64,000 nt of DNA, from NCBI GenBank assembly GCA_015055815.1, contig SVHM01000002.1, positions 108,296 through 172,295 on the forward strand. Reading direction: 5' to 3'. Below are positions 51,865-59,901 of this stretch, piece after piece. Position numbers and translations under genes: made by a program. The first letter of the stretch is position 1. The number at the start of each line of letters is the position of its first letter. The notes under the pieces were generated by a model, which was given only the letters and a program-made list of their open reading frames with translations, was not told the DNA's origin and searched no databases. Source of the stretch: Clostridiales bacterium. GTDB taxonomy: Bacteria > Bacillota > Clostridia > Christensenellales > UBA1242.

Positions 51865-52770
51865 ATGAATGCAATAGAAATAACAAATTTAACAAAAAAC
51901 TATGGCGAAAAACAAGCTCTTGCAGGACTTAATATGACAGTTCCATGTGGTGCAATTTATGGGTTTATTGGAGAAAACGGAAGCGGTAAATCTACAACAG
52001 AAAAAATAATCTGCGGGCTAATTCATCCAACCAGTGGCCAAGTAAAATTATTTGATAAAGACTATAATGATATTGACATAAGAGCGAGCGTTGGTGTGCT
52101 TATCGAAGCACCGGGATGTTTTCCAAATCTATCTGTTTGGAACAACTTAATTATTCAAGCTACAAACTTAAGCATTGAAAATAAAGAAGACGCAGTAAGA
52201 AATGTTTTAAAACTAGTTAGAATGGAAGGAGCAGCTTCTAATAAATTCAAAAACTGTTCCCTTGGAATGAAACAAAGAATTGGAATTGCTATGGCACTTC
52301 TAGGAAACCCAAAGCTTCTTATATTAGACGAGCCAATTAATGGGCTTGACGCTGACGGAATGAGAATTATGCGTGAGATTTTAACCGACATTACAAAAAA
52401 TAATTGTACAGTACTTATATCTTCACATATATTAGGAGAGCTTGAAAAAATCGCTACCCATTATGGAATAATTCGAAATGGAAAAATGATTGTAGAAATG
52501 ACAGCAGAAGAGTTAGACAAAAGCTGTCCAACATTCATAGCTTTCAAGACAAAAGACAATAAACTGACAAAGGAAATTCTACTTAAAAAATATTCCAAAG
52601 TTCTAGAAGACGAACAAAAAGAGTATTTAAGAGTTTATGACACATCTACTCCAGAAGATATTGTTTTGTACCTATATAAAAATAATATTATTGTAAGCGA
52701 ATTACTAACAGACAAGATAGGTCTTGAAGAATATTATATTAACCTTATGCAAAATAAAGGGGGAAAATAA
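51865..52770 (+). CDS. ABC-2 exporter ATPase, second copy
   Basis: 301 residues, strongly similar to the ATPase at 50122-51024: the same start MNAIEI, GLNMTVPCGAIYGFIGENG, NCSLGMKQRIGIAMALLG, LLILDEPINGLDADGM and HILGELEKIATHYGIIR. AGGAG lies 10 nt upstream. It is followed 1 nt later by the second permease. Two ATPase-permease pairs side by side suggest a heteromeric exporter or two related substrates. Confidence 0.93.
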   Translation: MNAIEITNLTKNYGEKQALAGLNMTVPCGAIYGFIGENGSGKSTTEKIICGLIHPTSGQVKLFDKDYNDIDIRASVGVLIEAPGCFPNLSVWNNLIIQATNLSIENKEDAVRNVLKLVRMEGAASNKFKNCSLGMKQRIGIAMALLGNPKLLILDEPINGLDADGMRIMREILTDITKNNCTVLISSHILGELEKIATHYGIIRNGKMIVEMTAEELDKSCPTFIAFKTKDNKLTKEILLKKYSKVLEDEQKEYLRVYDTSTPEDIVLYLYKNNIIVSELLTDKIGLEEYYINLMQNKGGK

Positions 52771-52771
52771 A

Positions 52772-53575
52772 ATGTCAATCAAATTCGAAAAAAACACATT
52801 TCAAAAAAGACTAAAAAGCATGCTTACAGTTGACTTAAAAAGAATGACTGTATCTCCCCTATTTTACATAATGCTAGGCATTTCATTTGTTATTCCAATA
52901 CTAATTCTTGTAATGACCTCTATGATGGATGGTAGTGTATCTATAAATCCACAAACGGGCGAAGAAACAATTATTGAAGGTTTCAAAAATGTTTGGCAAA
53001 TAATTGGGACTGCTGGTGGAGACATGACTGGTATGAGTATGGATATGACAAGTATGTGCAACATAAATATGATGTACTTTATAATTGCTGTATTTGTTTG
53101 CATATTTGTATCTGATGATTTTAGAAGTGGATACTGCAAAAATCTTTTCACAGTAAGAGCAAACAAAACAGACTATATCATATCTAAATCTGTAATAGGA
53201 ACAATTACAGGTGCAAGCATGATTATCTTATTCTTTATAGGTGCAATAATTGGTGGTAAAATTGCAGGACTTCCATTTACAATGGAAAACTTCACAACAA
53301 TGAACTTAATTTGTTGCATGATTTCCAAAATTTTCTTAGTATCAATATTCTCATCAATATTTTTACTAGCATCAGTAGTTGCAAAAGAAAAACTATGGTT
53401 ATCATTAATTCTTTCTTTTGGAATAGGAATGTTATTCTTTACAATGATACCAATTATCACTCCTATAAATAGCACAATTATTAATGTAATACTTTGTGTA
53501 ATAGGTGGCACATTATTTGCTACAGGTATTGGCGTTGGTAGTTATTATATATTAAAAAAGACAAACATTATCTAA
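52772..53575 (+). CDS. ABC-2 exporter permease, second copy
   Basis: About 267 residues, six membrane helices. It is a diverged paralogue of the first permease (RLKSMLTVDLKRMTVSPLFY; SDDFRSGYCKNLFTVRANKTDY). The extracellular loop after helix 1 (about 45-100) is very Met-rich (GGDMTGMSMDMTSMCN). ATG 52772 has GGGGG at 8 nt; an in-frame ATG at 52724 lies inside the ATPase gene and is unlikely. Last gene of the operon. Confidence 0.88.
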   Translation: MSIKFEKNTFQKRLKSMLTVDLKRMTVSPLFYIMLGISFVIPILILVMTSMMDGSVSINPQTGEETIIEGFKNVWQIIGTAGGDMTGMSMDMTSMCNINMMYFIIAVFVCIFVSDDFRSGYCKNLFTVRANKTDYIISKSVIGTITGASMIILFFIGAIIGGKIAGLPFTMENFTTMNLICCMISKIFLVSIFSSIFLLASVVAKEKLWLSLILSFGIGMLFFTMIPIITPINSTIINVILCVIGGTLFATGIGVGSYYILKKTNII

Positions 53576-53588
53576 CATATATAAAAAA

Positions 53589-53625
53589 CAAAAAACTTGA
53601 ATGACATCATTCAAGTTTTTTATTT
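53589..53625. terminator. Bidirectional terminator after the ABC operon
   Basis: AAAAACTTGAATGA (53591-53604) / TCATTCAAGTTTTT (53607-53620), a perfect 14-bp stem with a very small loop, between convergent genes. Confidence 0.85.
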
Positions 53626-54576
53626 TTCAAATTCATAACTAGGTGATACATATTTTTCTTTAAAGGAAGCTAAATAATTTTTATTTTCATTATCACGCCA
53701 ATTTGGATTTAAATATGTATCAAGAAGTGTTCCATCATAATATGCGACAGAAACATTACCACCATAGTGATAAGATGCCACAGTTAAATCTCTTTGCATT
53801 TCGGGATTGTTTTTTAGGTCAAGACTATTATAAATTTCTTTACCTTCTTTGAAATAGTTTTTACAGTTTTTAATAAGCAATAAACTTGCCATCTCAAGTG
53901 ACTTAATCGGGTCGTCACAATCTTTCTCTGTATAAACTTTATCACTTCCCATTGTATCTCGAAGCCAAATATTTATATCTTCAACTGCAAGTGGTAAAAG
54001 TTGACACATACCCCTAGCACGTTGAATTGAGCCATCTTCCATAACAACCCTTTCACCATACAAAGGTTTTCCATCTTCTTCTGTTGCCCTATACGTGCTT
54101 TCCAAAAGTGCAATAGTAGTTAGCATATCTTCATTAAACCATTCGGGATAAAAATCACCATCTAAATTTGCAACTGGAGTTGCATCATTTTTTAGTAATT
54201 CTTTCTCTACATTTTGCAAAGCCACCTTTGCCATTTGCTTAACTTCATCTTGTGTAAATGAAGAATTATTTACATTAACTGTAATTTGTTGATCATCACC
54301 AATTGCATTGTCTCTACCAAATAAATGAGTAAATAAAATTGCACCACCAATTGCAGTAACAACTGTTGAAACAATTACGCTTGTTAATATAATTTTTTTA
54401 ACCACATTATGACTTTTTAATAACGGTTTATTTTCATTATTTTTAGAAGAAGTTTGACTTTCAATTTCAGTTTTTTCATCATCCGAAAGCCCATCTAAAT
54501 TAAGTGAAATATTCTCTTCACTTTTACCTTCATTTTCTTTGTTAAATAGATAATCAATCATCTCTTTAAACGACAT
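53620..54576 (-). CDS. Membrane-anchored lytic transglycosylase-like protein
   Basis: 318 residues: acidic cytosolic N-terminus (about 1-60), one membrane helix (about 64-86), then an SLT/lysozyme-like domain with the catalytic Glu in TTIALLESTYRA (about 160-171), ARGMCQLLPLAVEDI and ASYHYGGNVSVAYYDG. This resembles Slt-type transglycosylases with a GMCQL variant of the GLMQI motif. It follows rsmI by 10 nt as the last gene of the holB operon. Probable peptidoglycan cleavage outside the membrane. Confidence 0.8.
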   Translation of the reverse strand: MSFKEMIDYLFNKENEGKSEENISLNLDGLSDDEKTEIESQTSSKNNENKPLLKSHNVVKKIILTSVIVSTVVTAIGGAILFTHLFGRDNAIGDDQQITVNVNNSSFTQDEVKQMAKVALQNVEKELLKNDATPVANLDGDFYPEWFNEDMLTTIALLESTYRATEEDGKPLYGERVVMEDGSIQRARGMCQLLPLAVEDINIWLRDTMGSDKVYTEKDCDDPIKSLEMASLLLIKNCKNYFKEGKEIYNSLDLKNNPEMQRDLTVASYHYGGNVSVAYYDGTLLDTYLNPNWRDNENKNYLASFKEKYVSPSYEFEK

Positions 54577-54586
54577 ATCTTTTCCC

Positions 54587-55375
54587 TTAATTATTTAAAC
54601 TTTTGTAAATATCATTCTTTTTTAAATTATGGATTTTTGCAACTATCTTACTAGCATCACTTTTACTAAGCCCCATATTTAATAGCGTCTTTAGGTCATT
54701 ATCTACATTATTATTGTCAGTTTTTTGCAAATTTTTGTCAATAACTACAACAAACTCACCTTTCACAACTCCACCATACCCGTCTTTTAATGTTGAAAAA
54801 TTCACTTCTTCAAACTTTTTACTTATCTCTCTAACCACTGCAATCTTTCTATCACCAAGTGCATTATATAACACCTTCAAATCTTCAACAATTGAATGTG
54901 GAGAACAGTAAAATATTAGTGATGATTTCACATCAGACAAACTATCTAGTAGCTCATTTTTCTTCGTATTATTTTCAGGTAAAAATCCAACGAAAGTAAC
55001 TGGCGTTTCAAACCCACTTAACACAAACGCATTCACAAATGCAGATGGTCCAGATATTACTGTATACGACAGATTTTCTTTTATCAAATGATTAACAATT
55101 ATATTACCAGGGTCGCTTATCCCAGGCATACCCGCATCAGAAATTAGAGCAATATCTTTACCATTTTTTAAATCATTAATTATGTCCATTGAAGATTTAT
55201 TTTCATTAAATTTATGATAAGATTTGAGTGGCTTTTTTATATCATAATGGTCAAGCAAAATTTTACTTGTTCTAGTATCTTCACAAGCAATATATTCAAC
55301 ACTATTTAATACTTCAATAGCACGATACGTTATTTCTTTTAAATTCCCAATTGGAGTTGCAACAATATATAGCAT
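54587..55375 (-). CDS. rsmI: 16S rRNA (cytidine-1402-2'-O)-methyltransferase RsmI
   Basis: Methylates the ribose of C1402 in the ribosomal P site. 262 residues, tetrapyrrole-methylase fold: LYIVATPIGNLKEITYRAIEVL at the N-terminus, CEDTRTSKILLDHY, LISDAGMPGISDPG and VISGPSAFVNAF are signature segments. It follows trmN6 by 5 nt, the usual yabB-yabC order seen in B. subtilis. Confidence 0.96.
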   Translation of the reverse strand: MLYIVATPIGNLKEITYRAIEVLNSVEYIACEDTRTSKILLDHYDIKKPLKSYHKFNENKSSMDIINDLKNGKDIALISDAGMPGISDPGNIIVNHLIKENLSYTVISGPSAFVNAFVLSGFETPVTFVGFLPENNTKKNELLDSLSDVKSSLIFYCSPHSIVEDLKVLYNALGDRKIAVVREISKKFEEVNFSTLKDGYGGVVKGEFVVVIDKNLQKTDNNNVDNDLKTLLNMGLSKSDASKIVAKIHNLKKNDIYKSLNN

Positions 55376-55380
55376 ACTAT

Positions 55381-56043
55381 CTATAGTGAAATTTTTATTC
55401 CACTCTTTCCCCCTTTCTTCCCTTTTAGCATAATTACATTTGCACCTTTCAAACTCGGTATAATTTTTAATTCTTTAGGTTCAATTCCATACTTCCTAAA
55501 TATCACCAACATATCTGTTAGTCTTTCTTCTTTATTAATCATATATAGTTCACCACCATACTTAAGAAGCTTATTACTTTCAACAACTATTTCTTCAAGA
55601 GTTACTTCAATCTCATGTCTAGCCATAGCAATACTTTCTTTTTCATTCAAAAGTGTCGCCGTTCCCTTTTTCTTGTATGGCGGATTGCAAACTACCACAT
55701 CAAATGAATTAGCCCCAACAATTTTATAAACACCTTGAAGTTTATTGCAAACTACAGACACATTATCTATTTTATTATATTCTATTGAACGCCTTGACAT
55801 ATCTGCAAGGTGTTCTTGCAATTCAACTAGCACTACATCTTTTACATCATTTTTAGCACCAACCAAAATTCCTATAATTCCACTACCGCTACAAAGGTCT
55901 ATGACCCTACCACCCTTTTTAACTTTTACATAATTTGCAAGATGTACGGCATCACTAGTAAAAAGATATTCTTGTGAATTTTGAATTATAAATAAATTAT
56001 TAAATTGCAAATCATCTAATCTTTCATTATCTTTTAGTGTCAT
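55381..56043 (-). CDS. tRNA1(Val) A37 N6-methyltransferase family (TrmN6/YabB)
   Basis: 220 residues. SAM motif VIDLCSGSGIIGIL (about 48-61) and catalytic VVCNPPYKKKGTA (NPPY, about 118-130) identify an N6-adenine methyltransferase of the TrmN6/YabB type. tRNA-Val A37 is the family target; the B. subtilis relative is less well proven. The start overlaps the ricT end by 17 nt, implying coupled translation. Confidence 0.9.
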   Translation of the reverse strand: MTLKDNERLDDLQFNNLFIIQNSQEYLFTSDAVHLANYVKVKKGGRVIDLCSGSGIIGILVGAKNDVKDVVLVELQEHLADMSRRSIEYNKIDNVSVVCNKLQGVYKIVGANSFDVVVCNPPYKKKGTATLLNEKESIAMARHEIEVTLEEIVVESNKLLKYGGELYMINKEERLTDMLVIFRKYGIEPKELKIIPSLKGANVIMLKGKKGGKSGIKISL

Positions 56044-56989
56044 TTGGTTTTTTATTCTTCTTTTTAAATTTGTTTCTTGTTTTAAAGTTTTCTTTATTTA
56101 CATCTTGAGACTTCTCAGTTTTTACTTGTTCTTTATCTACACTCTTTTCTTTGTCTTCTTGTACTTTATTTTCCGATTTCTGTACTGGTGGAGTTTTAGG
56201 AAGAACAACAATATCATTTAAATCGTATTCGTTTACTTTAATTTCATTTGCTTCTTCAATTCTAACAGTAACTTTTTGTTTTAATAGATTATTATAAACA
56301 ACTGTTCCAACACCATCTTTTGTTTTAACTTTAGCGTTTAATTTTGGCATTTTAACTGCAATCTCAGCATAAAAATCATTTTCATATGAGAGACAACACA
56401 TAAGTCTACCGCAAATTCCCGAAATTTTTGTAGGATTTAAAGAAAGTCCTTGTGTTTTAGCCATTTTTATACTTACTTTATCAAAATCATTCAAGTATTG
56501 CTTACAACAACATTCTTTACCGCAAAAACCAATTCCGCCGATAATTTTGGCTTGGTCTCTAATTCCAATTTGTCTAAGCTCTATTCTAAGCCTTAATTGA
56601 CTTGCCAAATCTTTTACCAATTCTCTAAAGTCAACCCTATCTTCGCAAATATAATTAATAATAACCTTACCACCATCAAGGGTAAAAGAAACACTTACAA
56701 GTTTCATTTCAAGGTTATACTTTTCAATTAAACTATTGGTAATTGAAATTACTCTACTTTCTTGTTTCTTTAAATCTTCAATCTTTTTTAAATCTTCATC
56801 TGTAGCAAGCCTAATAATTGCTTTTATTTCTTCTTCCCCTTCATCTTTAGGAGCTGTCGTCACCATTCCAATCTCTAAACCCCTAACAGTCTCAACTACT
56901 ACTTTATCATCTATATTAACTTCAAGATTGTTGTTATCAAAAACAAAAACTTTTCCACCCTTAACAAACTTGATACCTATTTTTGACAT
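56027..56989 (-). CDS. ricT: RicT/YaaT, PSP1-domain protein
   Basis: Component of the RicAFT (YmcA-YlbF-YaaT) complex that carries Fe-S clusters and promotes RNase Y processing, sporulation and competence in B. subtilis. 320 residues. The cysteine-rich signature GFCGKECCCKQYL ... GICGRLMCCLSYE lies near residues 155-205. The C-terminal 60 residues are a disordered Lys/Glu/Asn-rich tail. It overlaps holB by 13 nt, the conserved holB-yaaT arrangement. Confidence 0.95.
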   Translation of the reverse strand: MSKIGIKFVKGGKVFVFDNNNLEVNIDDKVVVETVRGLEIGMVTTAPKDEGEEEIKAIIRLATDEDLKKIEDLKKQESRVISITNSLIEKYNLEMKLVSVSFTLDGGKVIINYICEDRVDFRELVKDLASQLRLRIELRQIGIRDQAKIIGGIGFCGKECCCKQYLNDFDKVSIKMAKTQGLSLNPTKISGICGRLMCCLSYENDFYAEIAVKMPKLNAKVKTKDGVGTVVYNNLLKQKVTVRIEEANEIKVNEYDLNDIVVLPKTPPVQKSENKVQEDKEKSVDKEQVKTEKSQDVNKENFKTRNKFKKKNKKPNDTKR

Positions 56990-57945
56990 AAAAACTTAAC
57001 CTCCAAAATATCTAGTAAAAATTTATCCACAAGTGCAGGTAAATTACAATTAAACGAAAGTTTTTCATAAATTTTATTTATCTTATCTGAAATATATTTT
57101 ATTTGTTTACAACTTAAACCTTTTGATAACTTTAATATATCATCCTTAAATGTTGAAAAGCTTATTTTACTTGTACTTGCAACAGCGACATCTCTAAGAA
57201 CTAGTTGCAAACAATCTAAGAAAAACACAAAGTCCTTTTTTAATGCTAAAATTTTGCTACTGTATTTAATTATATCGCTACTAGCTTTCATGTTTAGCAA
57301 CATATCTATACATAAACCAACTATTGATGAAGCGTCTCCGCTTTTAGACATATTCAAAGCAAGAGATATATTCCCACCACTCATTTTAGATATAATTTCG
57401 GCATTTTTAACCTTTAAACTTTCTAAAACACTTTCACACTCTTTGTCTGAAACTAAATTAACATTTATCTTTTTTGACCTACTTGAAATTGTAGGAAGAA
57501 TAAGACTTTCATTTGTAGTTGTTAAAATAAAAACAACATTTTGTGGCGGTTCTTCCAAAGTTTTTAGTAATTTATTTTGTGCTTGAACGGTACAAAGATG
57601 GAAGTTTTTCAAAACATATATTTTATACTCACTCTCCATCGGTTTTATATAGCAATCATTTACAATTTCATTTATGTCATCTGTAACAAGAGTTTTTTCA
57701 GATTTAGGAAAAAACATCAAATCAACCATATTCCCATGCTCAATTTTTTGGCAATTATTACAAGTTAGACATGGCTTTTCTTCCGAACTGCAAAAAATCT
57801 CTTTAGCCATAAAAACTACAAAATTATCAAGTAGATAATCGTCAACACAACTTAGCAAATAACAATGATTAAGCATTCCTGCTGATAAATCATTGGCAAT
57901 AGTTATCTTTAATTGTGATTTTAAATATAAATCTTTTAATTCCAT
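56977..57945 (-). CDS. holB: DNA polymerase III delta-prime subunit
   Basis: Clamp-loader subunit, 322 residues. AAA+ domain with a zinc-binding cluster CLTCNNCQKI (about 58-67), LLKTLEEPPQNVVFILTT and SRSKKINV (sensor/SRC-type region). As in other delta-prime subunits the P-loop is degenerate. The ATG lies only 8 nt after the -10 box and no ribosome binding site is visible, suggesting a leaderless mRNA. First gene of the holB-ricT-trmN6-rsmI-transglycosylase operon. Confidence 0.93.
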   Translation of the reverse strand: MELKDLYLKSQLKITIANDLSAGMLNHCYLLSCVDDYLLDNFVVFMAKEIFCSSEEKPCLTCNNCQKIEHGNMVDLMFFPKSEKTLVTDDINEIVNDCYIKPMESEYKIYVLKNFHLCTVQAQNKLLKTLEEPPQNVVFILTTTNESLILPTISSRSKKINVNLVSDKECESVLESLKVKNAEIISKMSGGNISLALNMSKSGDASSIVGLCIDMLLNMKASSDIIKYSSKILALKKDFVFFLDCLQLVLRDVAVASTSKISFSTFKDDILKLSKGLSCKQIKYISDKINKIYEKLSFNCNLPALVDKFLLDILEVKFLCQK

Positions 57946-57953
57946 ACGTATTT

Positions 57954-57982
57954 ATTTTAACATATTTATTTAATATTAACAA
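57954..57982 (-). promoter_or_regulatory. Promoter abutting holB
   Basis: Minus-strand TTGTTA (57977-57982), 17-nt spacer, TAAAAT (57954-57959). The predicted TSS is 1-2 nt from the holB ATG. Confidence 0.6.
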
Positions 57983-58053
57983 CACAATACAACCAAAAAT
58001 AGTACGAATAATCGGCATTTTTTTGCACAAGTTAATACAAAAGGAGAAATGCA

Positions 58054-58287
58054 ATGAAAAACACCCAGACAATTATTGATGTTAAAAACAAAGTCAATTC
58101 CCTACAAGGTCAAAACATCCCTTTAAAAATAAATAAAGGCAGAAACAAAATTGTTTCACTTACCGCTATTATTGACAAGGTATATCCAAGCATGTTTATA
58201 ATTTCCCCAACAAGCAAAGTTGACCTTGATAGAAAAAGTTATTCATACAGTGATGTACTTTGCGGAGATATTGTTTTTATAGACTAA
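58054..58287 (+). CDS. veg: Veg family protein
   Basis: 77 residues starting MKNTQTIIDVKNKVNSLQGQ, with LKINKGRNKIV, TAIIDKVYPSMFII and a KSYSYSDVLCGDIVF ending, all typical of Veg, a small protein that in B. subtilis stimulates biofilm matrix genes and is strongly transcribed in vegetative cells. AAGGAG precedes the ATG. Divergent from holB. In B. subtilis veg lies close to rsmA in the same chromosomal region. Confidence 0.93.
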   Translation: MKNTQTIIDVKNKVNSLQGQNIPLKINKGRNKIVSLTAIIDKVYPSMFIISPTSKVDLDRKSYSYSDVLCGDIVFID

Positions 58288-58318
58288 AAAAGTTCCCAAT
58301 ATGGGAACTTTTTTAATT
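58286..58318. terminator. Bidirectional terminator veg / ASCH gene
   Basis: AAAAAAGTTCCCA-ATA-TGGGAACTTTTTT, perfect stem beginning at the veg stop and overlapping the end of the convergent ASCH gene. Confidence 0.85.
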
Positions 58319-58654
58319 TGTTACTTCAATTTTAAATACAACTACTCCGTACTTTTCTTCATCGGATTTTGAATAATACTTATGCATTTCTCTATCAACA
58401 GCTTCGGCATTAAGTCCTTCAAAGCCCATTTCTTTCAAAGGTAAAGTTTCCGCCATCTGCAAAAAAGTTTTAAAAAACTTCTTATCCACAACTTTAGCAA
58501 CAACACCATCATAGCAATCGGGTTCTTTTTTGAAAATAACCAAATCACCAACATTAACTTGTTGTCTTTTCTCATCATTTAATCTTATTTCAAGTGTTTG
58601 CTTACCACTTTTTATTTTATCAAACCAAACAGGTTGCAATTTCATCATTATCAT
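58313..58654 (-). CDS. ASCH-domain protein
   Basis: 113 residues: MKLQPVWFDKIKSGKQTLEIRLND and VNVGDLVIFKKEPD, then a C-terminal VVVFKIEV strand, the ASCH beta-barrel pattern (PUA-like), associated with RNA binding or, in some members, nucleoside hydrolase/amidohydrolase activity. GAGGTGG lies 6 nt upstream of the ATG at 58654. Function not assignable further. Confidence 0.85.
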   Translation of the reverse strand: MIMMKLQPVWFDKIKSGKQTLEIRLNDEKRQQVNVGDLVIFKKEPDCYDGVVAKVVDKKFFKTFLQMAETLPLKEMGFEGLNAEAVDREMHKYYSKSDEEKYGVVVFKIEVTN

Positions 58655-58706
58655 AATAATCCACCTCGCTTATTATTTTATAAGATTAAATAAATTCTGT
58701 CAACTA

Positions 58707-59213
58707 TTAAATAAGCCTACATATCCAACAACTTGCAATTGCTCCTATAAAATTGGCAAGTATTCCCACAGGTATAGCATACCTAAACTTAGATACATCA
58801 GTTTTGCTAAAATACACTGCCGTCACATAAAAAATTGCTTCACTACATCCAGCAATACAACATCCCGCCCTAGCCAGATAACTATCAACGCCATATGTTG
58901 AGAAAATATTTTCAAGTACAGCAAGAGAGCCACAACCAGTAAAGTTTTTTAGAATTACTAATTGAGATAGTTCTTTTGGAATACCAAAAAGTTCAAAAAA
59001 TGGAGATACAAAATCGGCAAATAAAACAGATAGTCCACTTACATTAAAAATTTCAATTGCTATAAAGATTACCGCTATGTACGGAAAAGATGTAAGAACC
59101 AAATCAAAAGCACCTTTTGCTCCAACAACAAAACTATTATATGTATTGTTTCTTTTAAACAAACTATATAGTATTAACGAAAAAATTAATACTGGTAAAA
59201 TATACTTACTCAT
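58707..59213 (-). CDS. spmB: Spore maturation protein B
   Basis: 168 residues, about four membrane helices; conserved FTGCGSLAVLENIFSTYG and SYLARAGCCIAGCSEAIFYVTAVYF segments. With SpmA it belongs to the nucleoside-recognition-domain family and is needed for spore core dehydration and heat resistance. Starts 1 nt after spmA stops. Confidence 0.94.
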   Translation of the reverse strand: MSKYILPVLIFSLILYSLFKRNNTYNSFVVGAKGAFDLVLTSFPYIAVIFIAIEIFNVSGLSVLFADFVSPFFELFGIPKELSQLVILKNFTGCGSLAVLENIFSTYGVDSYLARAGCCIAGCSEAIFYVTAVYFSKTDVSKFRYAIPVGILANFIGAIASCWICRLI

Positions 59214-59214
59214 G

Positions 59215-59778
59215 CTACTTGTCCTTAAATAATTTACCGCAAACTTTTACCAGCAACACACCCGCCACAGTACTTACAATCGTAGCAATAAGCGTAGGTA
59301 AAATTATATCACTAGCAGATACACTACCCGCAGTTACTCTAAGCCCTATAACTGTTGTTGGAATTAATTGGAGACTTGTCGAGTTTAATATTATAACCAT
59401 TATCATAGCGGAAGTCGCATATTTACTCCCCCTATACAAACCACTTATAGCATTCATACCACTTGGAGTACTTGCATTCCCCATACCTAGAAGATTACTA
59501 GTTAAATTAACTGCAATTTGATTTTGCGTATAATCATCAGTTTTACCAAAAAGCAACTTTATAAGCGGAGAAAATAATTTTGCTAATTTTTTATCAAGCC
59601 CCGTATCTTCAACTATCTTTAAAATACCAAGCCACAAGGTATATATACCCCACAATTTAAATGCCAAAGAAATCGCTTTTGACGAGCCTGCAAACATACA
59701 CTCCATAGCAAGATCAACATTATTAATTGCAAGAAGCCCAATACCTACAAGCATTACTCCCGACCAAACTATATTCAT
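59215..59778 (-). CDS. spmA: Spore maturation protein A
   Basis: 187 residues, about five membrane helices; LWGIYTLWLGILKIVEDTGL, LTSNLLGMGNASTPSG and VIILNSTSLQLIPTTVIGLR are SpmA signatures. Gene order spmA-spmB as in B. subtilis. Its fold is related to YlbJ, also present in this window at 11436-12407. Confidence 0.95.
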   Translation of the reverse strand: MNIVWSGVMLVGIGLLAINNVDLAMECMFAGSSKAISLAFKLWGIYTLWLGILKIVEDTGLDKKLAKLFSPLIKLLFGKTDDYTQNQIAVNLTSNLLGMGNASTPSGMNAISGLYRGSKYATSAMIMVIILNSTSLQLIPTTVIGLRVTAGSVSASDIILPTLIATIVSTVAGVLLVKVCGKLFKDK

Positions 59779-59901
59779 AAAAATCCTTTTTAAAGTATAT
59801 TTAGCCTTAAATTTTTAAAAACTCTTTACAAATATATATTATTATTGTACAATTATAATTATTACATATAGTATAAAATTATGGCTATAAGGAGCAAAAA
59901 A

